Translations under genes and position numbers: made by a program
Source: an uncultured Alphaproteobacteria bacterium
Lineage (GTDB): Bacteria; Pseudomonadota; Alphaproteobacteria; Rhizobiales; Aestuariivirgaceae
Reading direction: 5' to 3'
Assembly: GCA_937873445.1 (NCBI GenBank)
Contig: CALMWF010000006.1
Span: 1-36,241 of the forward strand
Length of the DNA: 36,241 bases
Notes under the pieces: model-generated
Seen by the model: the letters and a program-made list of their open reading frames with translations, nothing else
Databases searched by the model: none
Told to the model about the DNA's origin: nothing
Shown: piece after piece, positions 11,579-18,621 of the stretch
How positions within the stretch are numbered: the stretch's first letter is position 1
How the letters are laid out: each line of letters opens with the position of its first letter

Positions 11579-12615
11579 TCCGTGCCCTCCAGCGGCAGCA
11601 CCCCCTGGGTGATTTCCGGACGCTGCGGCACCGCCAGTCCCAGATGCCTGAAGGCATGGGGCGTCAGCAGCCGGCCGCGCGGTGTGCGGTTGAGAAAGCC
11701 CAGTTGCAGCAGATAGGGCTCCACCACATCCTCCAGCGCATCCCGCGCCTCCGACAGCGAAGCCGCAATGGTGTCAATGCCCACCGGCCCGCCGCCGAAA
11801 TTCATGGCAATGCAGGTGAGGTAGCGGTGGTCCAGCCCATCAAGGCCGCGCTGGTCCACATCGAGCAGGCGAAGCGCCCGGTCGGCCGCCTTGGCCGTCA
11901 CCTCGGCCTCGCCCGCCACCGCCGCAAAGTCGCGCACCCGGCGCAGCAGCCGCCCGGCTATGCGCGGCGTACCCCGCGCCCGGCGGGCAATTTCGCGCGC
12001 CCCGTCCTCGGCAATGGCCATCTGCATGACGCGCGCCCCGCGCTTCACAATGTCGAGCAGTTCATCTTCCGTGTAAAAATCTAGCCGCACCGGAATGCCG
12101 AAACGGTCACGCAGCGGCGTGGTGAGAAGGCCGGTGCGGGTGGTGGCGCCGATCAGGGTGAATTTGGCCAGATCAAGCCTGACCGAGCGCGCCGCCGGTC
12201 CCTCGCCGATGATCAGGTCAAGCTGGAAATCCTCCATGGCGGGATAGAGAATTTCCTCCACCGCCGGGTTGAGGCGGTGAATTTCATCGATGAACAGCAC
12301 ATCGCGTTCTTCAAGATTGGTAAGCAGGGCCGCAAGGTCGCCCGCCTTGGCAATGACCGGCCCGGAGGTGGCGCGGAAATTGACCCCCAGTTCACGCGCC
12401 ACGATCTGCGCCAGCGTGGTCTTGCCCAGGCCCGGCGGCCCGGCAAACAGCGTGTGGTCCAAAGCCTCGCCGCGCGCCCGCGCCGCCTCAATAAACACTT
12501 TGAGATTCTGCTTGGCCTTGCCCTGGCCCACAAAATCATCAAGCCGCTGCGGCCTGATGTGGGCAAGGTCGGAATCCTCCTCGCGCTTGGCGCGGTCCAC
12601 CAGGCCCCGGTTCAT
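11575..12615 (-). CDS. ruvB: Holliday junction branch-migration ATPase RuvB
   Basis: Hexameric AAA+ motor that drives branch migration with RuvA. The start is the ATG at 12615 (346 residues), where [14 protein letters not shown] begins and runs into the family's [12 protein letters not shown]. The longer open frame upstream belongs to the neighbouring membrane-protein gene in another frame. Walker A GPPGLGKT is at 59-66 and Walker B DEIH at about 110-113. Sensor region [19 protein letters not shown] and the C-terminal winged-helix motif [16 protein letters not shown] are intact. Its ATG overlaps the upstream stop by ATGA, and its own stop overlaps ybgC in the same way. Confidence 0.97.
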   Translation of the reverse strand: MNRGLVDRAKREEDSDLAHIRPQRLDDFVGQGKAKQNLKVFIEAARARGEALDHTLFAGPPGLGKTTLAQIVARELGVNFRATSGPVIAKAGDLAALLTNLEERDVLFIDEIHRLNPAVEEILYPAMEDFQLDLIIGEGPAARSVRLDLAKFTLIGATTRTGLLTTPLRDRFGIPVRLDFYTEDELLDIVKRGARVMQMAIAEDGAREIARRARGTPRIAGRLLRRVRDFAAVAGEAEVTAKAADRALRLLDVDQRGLDGLDHRYLTCIAMNFGGGPVGIDTIAASLSEARDALEDVVEPYLLQLGFLNRTPRGRLLTPHAFRHLGLAVPQRPEITQGVLPLEGTE

Positions 12616-13076
12616 GACGGCACCTGTGCATCTGCCCGGCGCTGCGCCAGCCTGATCCCGGCCCACACCAGCGCGGGCGACAGAAGCTGCGCCAGCAGAT
12701 AGGGCTTCACGCCGTAGAACTGGTCCAGCAGGCCGCGGAAATAGAAGCCGTCGAGCAGGCCGGTTTGCACCTTTTCGGGAATGAGAAGCAGCACGATGCC
12801 CACCGTCAGGGCCTTGATCACCGGCAGCCACAGGGGGGCGCGCCGCCCCACCTTAACATTCCAGAACAACACCGCCAGCGCCGCCGCCAGCCCCTGCAGC
12901 CCGAAGAACACAAACATGCCGCCGCCCGCCTGCGGCGTCGTCAGTTGCGCGAGTTCGCTCAGAAATCCGGCCAGACTGCCCGCCCCCAGCTTGGCAAACA
13001 GCAGGGTCAGCACCGCTGTCGCCGGCGGAATGAGCAGGCCATAGAGCATCCACGGTTCGTTGGGCCTGTCCGTCAT
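12612..13076 (-). CDS. unrecognised four-helix membrane protein between ruvA and ruvB
   Basis: A 154-residue protein I cannot assign to a family. Four hydrophobic segments are visible at about 10-30, 53-72, 80-98 and 126-146. A soluble loop at about 99-125 ([27 protein letters not shown]) is rich in aromatics. The N-terminus is short and polar and the C-terminus basic, predicting both ends on the cytoplasmic side. It overlaps the ruvA stop by ATGA at its start and the ruvB start by ATGA at its end, so it is translated as part of the ruvAB mRNA. The reading frame is uninterrupted and compositionally like its neighbours. A membrane function tied to ruvAB or to the following Tol genes is conjecture. 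Confidence 0.8.
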   Translation of the reverse strand: MTDRPNEPWMLYGLLIPPATAVLTLLFAKLGAGSLAGFLSELAQLTTPQAGGGMFVFFGLQGLAAALAVLFWNVKVGRRAPLWLPVIKALTVGIVLLLIPEKVQTGLLDGFYFRGLLDQFYGVKPYLLAQLLSPALVWAGIRLAQRRADAQVPS

Positions 13077-13690
13077 GGCTGTGCCAGCTCCCTCAGGGCC
13101 TGGCGGATCAATTTCTCCGTGGGCTGATCATCGCCCAGCGTGCGCAGCGCCGCCGCCACCCCCTGCGCCGCCTGCACCTGGCCATAGCCCAGATTGGTCA
13201 GCGCCGATACCGCCTCGGCCGCCGCCCCGGTGGGCTGCGCGCCAAGCCCCGCCCCCACCCGCGCCAGGCCCATGTCGCCGCCGACAAAGGCCGGAGCCTT
13301 GTCCTTCAGTTCCAGCACGATGCGTTCAGCCAGTTTCTTGCCCACGCCAGGAGCGCGGCCGATCATGGCCCTGTCCTGCACCGCAATGGCATTGGCCACA
13401 TCGGCCGCCGACAGGGTGGAGAGAATGGCCAGCGCCACCCTGGTGCCCACCCCCTGCACCGTCTGCAGAAGGCGGAACCATTCGCGCTCCAGCAGCGTGG
13501 CAAAGCCCACCAGCCGGATCATGTCCTGACTCACCAGCATTTCCGTATGCACTTCGGCAAACTCGCCGCGCCCCGGCAGGGCGGCCAGCGTCTTGGCCGA
13601 GCAATGCACGTGATAGCCCACGCCATTGACGTCAAGCAGCAGCCAGTCTTCGCCGCTGTCGTCAATCCTGCCCCTGAGCCTGCCGATCAT
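13073..13690 (-). CDS. ruvA: Holliday junction DNA helicase subunit RuvA
   Basis: Binds Holliday junctions as a tetramer and loads RuvB. The protein is 205 residues. Domain I begins [11 protein letters not shown] and contains [11 protein letters not shown]. Helix-hairpin-helix domain II includes [16 protein letters not shown] and [22 protein letters not shown] flexible linker and a C-terminal domain III ([21 protein letters not shown]) follow. The stop overlaps the next gene by ATGA. It lies 144 bp after ruvC. Confidence 0.96.
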   Translation of the reverse strand: MIGRLRGRIDDSGEDWLLLDVNGVGYHVHCSAKTLAALPGRGEFAEVHTEMLVSQDMIRLVGFATLLEREWFRLLQTVQGVGTRVALAILSTLSAADVANAIAVQDRAMIGRAPGVGKKLAERIVLELKDKAPAFVGGDMGLARVGAGLGAQPTGAAAEAVSALTNLGYGQVQAAQGVAAALRTLGDDQPTEKLIRQALRELAQP

Positions 13691-13775
13691 GAAAACCCCT
13701 TACGTCCGCGCCACCGCAGCCTGATTTTTCACGCTGGCGGAAAAATTCAGAAAAGCGCCTCGGCAACAATCCGTT

Positions 13776-13814
13776 GGAGCGGTGATTTTGAGCCATCGGA
13801 ACGCCATCCGCTCT
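13776..13814. repeat. REP-like imperfect palindrome in the ruvC-ruvA gap
   Basis: GAGCGG (13777-13782) and CCGCTC (13808-13813) form a 6-bp inverted repeat enclosing 25 bp in the only sizeable gap of the ruv cluster. Its form (short GC-rich arms around a less symmetric core) resembles dispersed extragenic palindromes. I did not find a second full copy in this window, so the repeat status is inferred. Confidence 0.35.
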
Positions 13815-13834
13815 AATCCCCGCCCGTTGCCCCG

Positions 13835-14347
13835 TCAACCGCGCGCCAGCAGGCGTTCAAGGTTCTGCGCCCCGCGGTGATGGGCATGGCATATGGCAAT
13901 GGCCAGCGCGTCGGTGGCATCTGCCGTGGTCAGGGCCGCGCGTGGCAGAAGCAGCTTCACCATGTGCTTCACCTGATCCTTTTCCGCATGCCCCGCCCCC
14001 ACCACGGCCTTCTTCACCATGTTGGGGGCATATTCCGCCACCGCAAGGCCGCGCTGGGCCGGCGCCAGCATGACCACGCCGCGCGCCTGACCGAGCTTCA
14101 GGGTGGCGCGCGCATCCTTGTTGACAAAGGTTTCCTCAACCGCCGCCTCATCCGGCTGATAGCGCTCCAGCACCTCCACCAGTTGCCGGTGCAGTTGCAG
14201 AAGCCGCTCGGCCAGCGGCGCATCGACGTCGGAATGAACCGCGCCGTCCGCCACCCATGACAGCCGGTTGCCAGAGGCCTCGATGACGCCCCAGCCGGTG
14301 TTCCGCAGGCCCGGATCCAGCCCGATGATTCGCACCGTCTCAGCCAT
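13835..14347 (-). CDS. ruvC: Holliday junction resolvase RuvC
   Basis: Endonuclease that cuts Holliday junctions symmetrically, working with RuvAB. The protein is 170 residues. It has [16 protein letters not shown] with the first catalytic Asp at residue 11, [20 protein letters not shown] with the catalytic Glu, and the C-terminal [15 protein letters not shown] with the last acidic residues. It lies 17 bp after yebC and begins the ruv part of the block. Confidence 0.96.
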   Translation of the reverse strand: MAETVRIIGLDPGLRNTGWGVIEASGNRLSWVADGAVHSDVDAPLAERLLQLHRQLVEVLERYQPDEAAVEETFVNKDARATLKLGQARGVVMLAPAQRGLAVAEYAPNMVKKAVVGAGHAEKDQVKHMVKLLLPRAALTTADATDALAIAICHAHHRGAQNLERLLARG

Positions 14348-14364
14348 GGCCCATGACTAGCAGA

Positions 14365-15111
14365 TCAGGCGTCCAGTTTCGCCAGAATGTCCTCGGCGAT
14401 GTCGGCATTGGAAAAGACGTTCTGCACGTCGTCGTCCTCATCCAGCGCATCAACCAGCTTGAGCAGGCTGGCCGCCTTGTCCTCGTCGAGGGGCGTCAGC
14501 GTGCCGGGCTTCCACACCACCTTGACGCTGTCGGCATCACCCAGCCTGGCGGCCAGCGCCTGTGATACCTCGCCGATCGCCTCGAAGGTGCAGGTGATGA
14601 CATGGCCCGTCTCGTCGGAGGCCGCATCATCGGCCCCGGCCTCAATGGCCGCCTCCAGCATCTGGTCGGCCGAGCCCTTGGCGGCGGGATAGGCAATTTC
14701 GCCAACCCGCGTGAACATGAAGGCGACGGAACCCGTTTCCCCCATGTTGCCGCCGTATTTGGTGAACAGCGACCGCACCACCGAGGCGGTGCGGTTGCGG
14801 TTGTCGGTCAGGGCCTCGACAATCACCGCCACGCCACCCGGCCCATAGCCCTCATAGCGCACAGTGTCATAGTTCTCGGCGTCGCCGCCCATGGCCTTCT
14901 TGATGGCGCGCTCGATATTGTCCTTGGGCATGTTTTCAGCGCGGGCATTCTGGATGGCCAGGCGCAGGGCCGCATTGGCCGTGGGGTCAGGCAGGCCGGA
15001 CTTGGCCGCCACGGTGATTTCGCGGGCAAGTTTGGAAAACACCTTGGAGCGCACCGCATCCTGCTTGCCCTTGCGGTGCATGATGTTCTTGAACTGGGAA
15101 TGGCCGGCCAT
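14365..15111 (-). CDS. yebC: YebC/PmpR family protein (TACO1-like)
   Basis: Conserved YebC/TACO1 family. Members have been described both as DNA-binding regulators and as factors that help ribosomes through difficult sequences. The protein is 248 residues and starts [18 protein letters not shown]. It contains the diagnostic [20 protein letters not shown], the [14 protein letters not shown] block and [21 protein letters not shown] lies 5 nt upstream of the ATG. The yebC-ruvC-ruvA-ruvB order is widespread. The 142-bp upstream gap is shared with a divergent small gene and contains a CtrA-type site. Confidence 0.95.
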   Translation of the reverse strand: MAGHSQFKNIMHRKGKQDAVRSKVFSKLAREITVAAKSGLPDPTANAALRLAIQNARAENMPKDNIERAIKKAMGGDAENYDTVRYEGYGPGGVAVIVEALTDNRNRTASVVRSLFTKYGGNMGETGSVAFMFTRVGEIAYPAAKGSADQMLEAAIEAGADDAASDETGHVITCTFEAIGEVSQALAARLGDADSVKVVWKPGTLTPLDEDKAASLLKLVDALDEDDDVQNVFSNADIAEDILAKLDA

Positions 15112-15185
15112 AACATCCTCAAAAACGGGGGATCACATGAATTTGGCCGTCATATAGCCAAGCCGAGCGGCACCCGGCAAGCCGC

Positions 15186-15200
15186 TTAACCCGCCGTTAA
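15186..15200. promoter_or_regulatory. perfect CtrA-type box (TTAA-N7-TTAA)
   Basis: TTAA at 15186-15189 and TTAA at 15197-15200 with exactly seven bases between match the full-site consensus of the alphaproteobacterial cell-cycle regulator CtrA, including the C after the first half. It lies 54 bp upstream of the plus-strand gene at 15254 and 75 bp upstream of yebC. It could control either; the position suits the plus-strand gene better. Confidence 0.5.
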
Positions 15201-15253
15201 ACCTGTTCCGGCACTGTGGATCGCACGGTGTTAAGGTTAGTGGAGTATGTCGC

Positions 15254-15565
15254 ATGAGTGCCAAGGCCCATCTCGTGGAAGAGTTTTCCTTTACCGGTGA
15301 AGAGGTGGGCGCCAGCGGTGGACAGGCTCTGGCCAAGGTCCAGTCGCTCATCGATACCGCGCCCATCGGCCGGCTGTTTGACGCCATCGCCACCCTGTCG
15401 GAACTGTCGGTGGCAACCGCCCAGCAGCTTGAAATGGCCTCGGCCGCGCTGGCCCGCAACGATCTCCGGGCGGCCGCTGCCGCCGCCGCCCAGGCCCGCC
15501 TCATCAGCGCCGGTCTCAAGTCCACCGATCAGGCCACCCCCTTCTATCTGCGCCGCAAGATGTAG
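15254..15565 (+). CDS. hypothetical protein, 103 residues, behind a CtrA-type box
   Basis: I do not recognise this protein. It is soluble, without signal peptide or membrane helix. A helical Ala-rich core at about 40-90 contains SVATAQQLEMASAALARNDLRAAA, and the C-terminus is basic (FYLRRKM). GGAG lies 8 nt before the ATG, it has its own upstream region, and a clear hairpin follows its stop, so it is very likely a real monocistronic gene. It stands alone between divergent yebC and the convergent metallophosphoesterase. The CtrA-type box suggests cell-cycle or motility-linked expression (inference). Confidence 0.75.
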   Translation: MSAKAHLVEEFSFTGEEVGASGGQALAKVQSLIDTAPIGRLFDAIATLSELSVATAQQLEMASAALARNDLRAAAAAAAQARLISAGLKSTDQATPFYLRRKM

Positions 15566-15598
15566 GACGGCCCGCCAGGCCTTCCCGCCATCGTCTCG

Positions 15599-15621
15599 GG
15601 GCCGGGTTTTCCCGGCCCTTT
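15599..15621 (+). terminator. rho-independent terminator of the 103-residue gene
   Basis: A perfect 8-bp stem GGGCCGGG/CCCGGCCC with a TTTT loop, followed by TTT, lies 33 bp after the plus-strand stop. It abuts the stop of the convergent metallophosphoesterase gene. The T-tract is short, so efficiency may be moderate. Confidence 0.65.
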
Positions 15622-16445
15622 CATGTCCAGAAGGGAACGTCCGCTGCGGCCAGCCGCCCCCCCAGCCGGATGGGGGCAATGGCCGTTGCCAGGCCGGTGG
15701 CATCATCGGTCTCCACCGCCACGCCGCACACCGTCACAGCGCCTTCGGCGGGGCGGTAGCGTTCCACCGGCAGCTTGCGCAGGAAGCGGTTCAGCGGTTC
15801 GGCCTTGTCCATGCCGATGACCGAGTCATAGGCCCCGCACATGCCGGCATCGCTCATATAGGCCGTGCCGCCCGGCAGGATCATGTGATCGGCGGTGGGA
15901 ATGTGGGTGTGGGTGCCCACCACCAGCGAGGCCCGGCCATCGACGAAGTGGCCCATGGCCATTTTCTCCGATGTCGTCTCGGCATGCATGTCGATGAGCA
16001 CGGCATCGCAGCCCTCGCCCAGCGGGCAGGCGGCAAGCGCCGCCGCCACCGCCGGAAACGGATCATCCAGTTGCGGCTCGATCATCACCCGGCCCATGGC
16101 ATTGATGACCAGCACCCGGCGGCCCTGCGCCGTTTCCACCAGCGCACTGCCCCGGCCCGGGCAATCGCCCGGCCAGTTGATGGGCCGGATGAGATTGGTC
16201 TCGCGCGTGATGGTGACCAGGATTTCGCGGTTGTCGAAGGCGTGGTTGCCAAGGCTCACCACATCGGCCCCGGCCTCGCGCAGCTTCATGTAGATGTCGC
16301 CGGAAATGCCGAAGCCATGCGAGGCGTTCTCGCCGTTTACCACCACCAGGTCGGGCTGATAGCGCGCCCTGAGCCGCGGCAGCGCATCATACACTGCCTC
16401 GCGCCCGGCCTTGCCCACCACATCACCGAGAAAAATCAGCCGCAC
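15621..16445 (-). CDS. YmdB-like metallophosphoesterase (TIGR00282 family)
   Basis: Calcineurin-like phosphoesterase family; Bacillus YmdB members hydrolyse cyclic nucleotides and affect developmental decisions. Substrate here is unknown. The start is chosen as the GTG at 16445 (274 residues), where GGGAG sits 8 nt upstream; the frame continues to a GTG at 16454 inside that ribosome site. Metal-binding motifs are visible: GDVVGKAGR near the N-terminus, VNGENASHG, SLGNHAFDN and, later, DMHAETTSEK and VVGTHTHIPTAD. It overlaps the end of the 5-formyl-THF cyclo-ligase gene by 10 bp, indicating coupling. The pairing of these two genes is common in alphaproteobacteria. Confidence 0.9.
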   Translation of the reverse strand: MRLIFLGDVVGKAGREAVYDALPRLRARYQPDLVVVNGENASHGFGISGDIYMKLREAGADVVSLGNHAFDNREILVTITRETNLIRPINWPGDCPGRGSALVETAQGRRVLVINAMGRVMIEPQLDDPFPAVAAALAACPLGEGCDAVLIDMHAETTSEKMAMGHFVDGRASLVVGTHTHIPTADHMILPGGTAYMSDAGMCGAYDSVIGMDKAEPLNRFLRKLPVERYRPAEGAVTVCGVAVETDDATGLATAIAPIRLGGRLAAADVPFWT

Positions 16446-17017
16446 CGGAAACACTCCCGTTCCGTCATCACATAATCGAGGCGCGCATCAAAGCTCTCGC
16501 GCGGCACGGCTTGAACCTCCTGCCCGGCAAAGGCAACCCCAATGGCGGTGATGGCCTTCTGCGCCCGCAGGGCGGCCAGCGTGCGGTCATAGAAGCCGCC
16601 GCCATAGCCCAGCCGATAACCCTGCCGGTCGAAGGCCAGAAGCGGCACCAGCACCACATCGGGCTCGACCACGCGCACCCCCTCCGGCGGCTGGGGAATG
16701 TCCCAGCGCCCCGGCACCAGCGCCTCGCCCGGTGCCCAGGCCCGGAATTCCAGCGGCCTGCCCTTGCCCACCACCACCGGCAGGGCGGTGATCCAGCCCG
16801 CCTCGGCCAGCCTGGCCATCAGCGGCAGCACTGTGATTTCATCGCCAAAGGCGTGAAAGCCCGACACCACCTTCGTCCCGCAACCCAGAGCCACCGGCAG
16901 GCCGCGCCGGGCCAGCACCGCGCCCGCCGTGGCACCTTCGGCCGCATGGGCTGCGGCGCGCACCGCCATGGCCTGCTCCCGGGCCCGGCGTTTCATCTGT
17001 GACATTTCAGCGCTCAC
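16436..17017 (-). CDS. 5-formyltetrahydrofolate cyclo-ligase
   Basis: Converts 5-formyl-THF to 5,10-methenyl-THF with ATP, recovering folate from a storage or side product. The protein is about 193 residues, with the substrate/ATP motif GYRLGYGGGFYDRTL and the preceding EPDVVLVPLLAFDRQG. The listed start is a GTG with AAGG only 3 nt upstream; ATGs at 17005 and 16996 are equally plausible and would shorten it by 4 or 7 residues. In many proteobacteria this gene follows zapA and the 6S RNA gene; here the LuxR-type regulator and feo genes lie between. Confidence 0.93.
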   Translation of the reverse strand: MSAEMSQMKRRAREQAMAVRAAAHAAEGATAGAVLARRGLPVALGCGTKVVSGFHAFGDEITVLPLMARLAEAGWITALPVVVGKGRPLEFRAWAPGEALVPGRWDIPQPPEGVRVVEPDVVLVPLLAFDRQGYRLGYGGGFYDRTLAALRAQKAITAIGVAFAGQEVQAVPRESFDARLDYVMTERECFRCG

Positions 17018-17186
17018 TTGCCTTCACTATCCTAGGGCGGGACAAAATCCCAAAAATTGTTAGCCTTTAGCCCACTTCTCGAGCGACAGGGAAATTTCCC
17101 CCATTTACAGCCTTTCAGCAAAATCCCCACAATGCCGCAGGATCCGGCATACCACCGGAGCGGAATGGCTGCAGATTTGATGTCTT
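17018..17186. promoter_or_regulatory. divergent regulatory region with two perfect dyads
   Basis: This 169-bp region separates the minus-strand folate gene from the plus-strand LuxR-type gene. It contains a perfect 12-bp palindrome GGGAAATTTCCC at 17089-17100. It also has a 6-bp-arm inverted repeat ATGCCG/CGGCAT at 17132-17137 and 17145-17150, and GGGA/TCCC arms at about 17039-17051. It is distinctly less GC-rich than the genes around it. I could not fix a convincing -35/-10 pair for either gene. The 12-bp palindrome is a candidate operator for the adjacent regulator (inference). Confidence 0.45.
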
Positions 17187-17951
17187 ATGCGTGATAAAGT
17201 CCATGAGGTGAAGGGATCCGAAGAAACGGGCGAGTTCCCGTTTCTACCCGAGGACAGCGAAGCTGACCTGTGGCGCAAGGTGCATGAGGTGGCTGGACGG
17301 CGCTACGGCATCACCAGTTGCCTCTATTGCTTCTCGCACTCCCGCTTTTCCCTCACCCATCTTGATGTGATGCGCGCGGCGGTGCTTTTTCACAGCCACC
17401 CCGATGTCTATTTCTCCTCCTTTGAGCCGCAGTCGTTTTTCAACAACGACATCACCTGCTCGCGGCTCATCAGCGGTGAGGATCACTGCCTGTGGGCGGA
17501 AGCGGCAGCCTGGCCGCATGCCACCCCGGCGCAGCGCCGCAAGGAAGCCTTCTACCGCGACATCGGCATGGGCGTTGGCGTTTCGCTGGGCTTCCGCTTC
17601 TTCAACGACACCGGCATCGTGGGCATGGGCATGGCGGCAGCCAATTCCACTGCTGAGGAATTTGCCGCCGTCTGGCGCGAGCACGGGGCCGAGATCGCCC
17701 GCATGGTGCGCGCCTTCGATGCCCATATGCGGCCACGGGTGATTGCCAACCGCTTCCAGCTTACGCCACGCGAGCGCGAGGTGCTGGCCCTGTTTGCCGG
17801 TGGCTTGAGCGCCAAGGAAATCAGCCACGAACTGCGGATCAAGATCAAGACGGTGTTCAACACCATGGAGCGCGCCCGCAAGGCGATGAAGGCCGCCAAC
17901 ACCATGGAAGCCGTGGCCAAGGCCAAGGCCATGGCCTTCGGCCTGCTCTGA
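17187..17951 (+). CDS. LuxR-type regulator with autoinducer-binding-like N-terminal domain
   Basis: A 254-residue transcription factor. The C-terminal 65 residues are a clear LuxR helix-turn-helix (FQLTPREREVLALFAGGLSAKEI, then KTVFNTMERARKAM and EAVAKAKAMAFGLL). The N-terminal ~170 residues fit the autoinducer-binding fold in spacing and motifs (NNDITCSRLISGEDHCLW, EAFYRDIGMGVGVSLGF, FNDTGIVGMGMAAA). Several canonical ligand-pocket residues of TraR/LuxR are not obvious, so it may sense something other than an acyl-homoserine lactone. No synthase gene is in the window, making it a solo by local context. The ATG has no strong ribosome site. It stands 319 bp upstream of feoA; a link to iron is unproven. 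Confidence 0.85.
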   Translation: MRDKVHEVKGSEETGEFPFLPEDSEADLWRKVHEVAGRRYGITSCLYCFSHSRFSLTHLDVMRAAVLFHSHPDVYFSSFEPQSFFNNDITCSRLISGEDHCLWAEAAAWPHATPAQRRKEAFYRDIGMGVGVSLGFRFFNDTGIVGMGMAAANSTAEEFAAVWREHGAEIARMVRAFDAHMRPRVIANRFQLTPREREVLALFAGGLSAKEISHELRIKIKTVFNTMERARKAMKAANTMEAVAKAKAMAFGLL

Positions 17952-17996
17952 GGCCCAGCACTCCGGAAAGCGAAGGGGCGAGCCACCATGGGCCGT

Positions 17997-18031
17997 GGGA
18001 ACGTACGATCCCGGGTCCCTACTTGCGTAGG
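17997..18031. promoter_or_regulatory. tandem dyad-symmetric sites after the LuxR-type gene
   Basis: Two dyads 5 bp apart. GGGAACGTACGATCCC at 17997-18012 is a 16-bp near-perfect palindrome around CGTACG with one mismatched pair. CCTACTTGCGTAGG at 18018-18031 has perfect 5-bp arms. Sites of this size and symmetry suit a dimeric LuxR/FixJ-type helix-turn-helix protein. Alternatively the second could form an RNA hairpin. No T-tract follows, so a simple intrinsic terminator is unlikely. Confidence 0.4.
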
Positions 18032-18192
18032 TGGGCGCCGTGTATGCCAGGCCACGGCCCGGCGCAGGGACAGCTCCCAAGGTATCGTTTATAGGCCCCA
18101 GGGAATAAAGGTTCCTTCACGCACCGGGCAGCCCGCCACCTGCCTATGTAGGGAGAGTGCGGCGGCTTGTCCACACGCCCGGATTAAATCCC

Positions 18193-18211
18193 GATAATAA
18201 TAGTCGGTTTT
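18193..18211 (+). promoter_or_regulatory. candidate Fur-type iron box upstream of feoA
   Basis: The 19 bp beginning GATAATAATAGTC match the classical Fur box (GATAATGATAATCATTATC) at 13 of 19 positions by my alignment. The site lies about 60 bp upstream of the feoA start and just before the TTGACG hexamer, a sensible place for iron repression. In alphaproteobacteria iron control may instead use Irr or RirA, or Fur may act as Mur, so the regulator is uncertain. Confidence 0.4.
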
Positions 18212-18270
18212 CCTTGACGCCTCCCCGGCCGCATGATAGCGAGACGGCGTCATCCTGAGATTTGTGTGCC

Positions 18271-18621
18271 ATGTCTGAAGTCCCCGCCAAATCCCTGCGC
18301 CAGGCCCTGATGGAACAGGCCGACCATTGGGTTGATGGCGGCCATGGCCCGGCCCCGGCTGCCGCCCCGGAAGGGCCGTTTACACTGGCCCGGGGCGATA
18401 TTGCCCTCGCCGACCTGCGCAAGGGCCAAAGCCTGAAGGTTACCCACATTGCAGTTGCCCCCGACACCGGCCACCGCCTCACTGGCCTTGGCATTCGCAA
18501 GGGCATTCAACTCACCGTGCTGCGCAATGCCGGCAAGGGTCCGCTGCTGGTGGCGGCGGGCGGCACGCGCATCGGCCTGTGCCGGTCCATCGCCCGCGCC
18601 ATCACCGGCCATGGCGCATGA
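18271..18621 (+). CDS. feoA: ferrous iron transport protein FeoA
   Basis: Small cytoplasmic SH3-like protein that assists FeoB-mediated Fe(II) import. The ATG at 18271 gives 116 residues; a TTG nine bases upstream is in frame but less likely. The FeoA fold occupies about residues 45-112, with LADLRKGQSLKV, HRLTGLGIRKGIQLTVL and IGLCRSIARAI. The first ~40 residues form an Ala/Pro-rich extension beyond the ~75-residue E. coli protein. Its stop overlaps the feoB start by ATGA. Confidence 0.92.
   Translation: MSEVPAKSLRQALMEQADHWVDGGHGPAPAAAPEGPFTLARGDIALADLRKGQSLKVTHIAVAPDTGHRLTGLGIRKGIQLTVLRNAGKGPLLVAAGGTRIGLCRSIARAITGHGA

Larger units (their letters stand above)
17952..18270 (+). other. 319-bp luxR-feoA intergenic region
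   Basis: No gene is supported here. The first half contains two adjacent dyads (17997-18012 and 18018-18031) and a GGCGCCGTG/CACGGCCCGGCGC hairpin-forming stretch at about 18034-18065. A further short dyad CCTA-TG-TAGG lies near 18142-18151. The second half contains the Fur-like box and a TTGACG -35-like hexamer at 18214-18219 ahead of feoA; no good -10 pairs with it. The region probably holds the feo promoter and perhaps a structured leader or terminator of the regulator gene. Confidence 0.5.

Noticed and set aside
17187-17951. Complete LuxI/LuxR quorum-sensing pair
   Set aside because: No acyl-homoserine-lactone synthase gene anywhere in the window; only the receptor-like protein is present.
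17952-18270. EcfG-type (GGAAC) general-stress promoter at 17998
   Set aside because: GGAAC is present but no CGTT -10 occurs 16-17 bp downstream.
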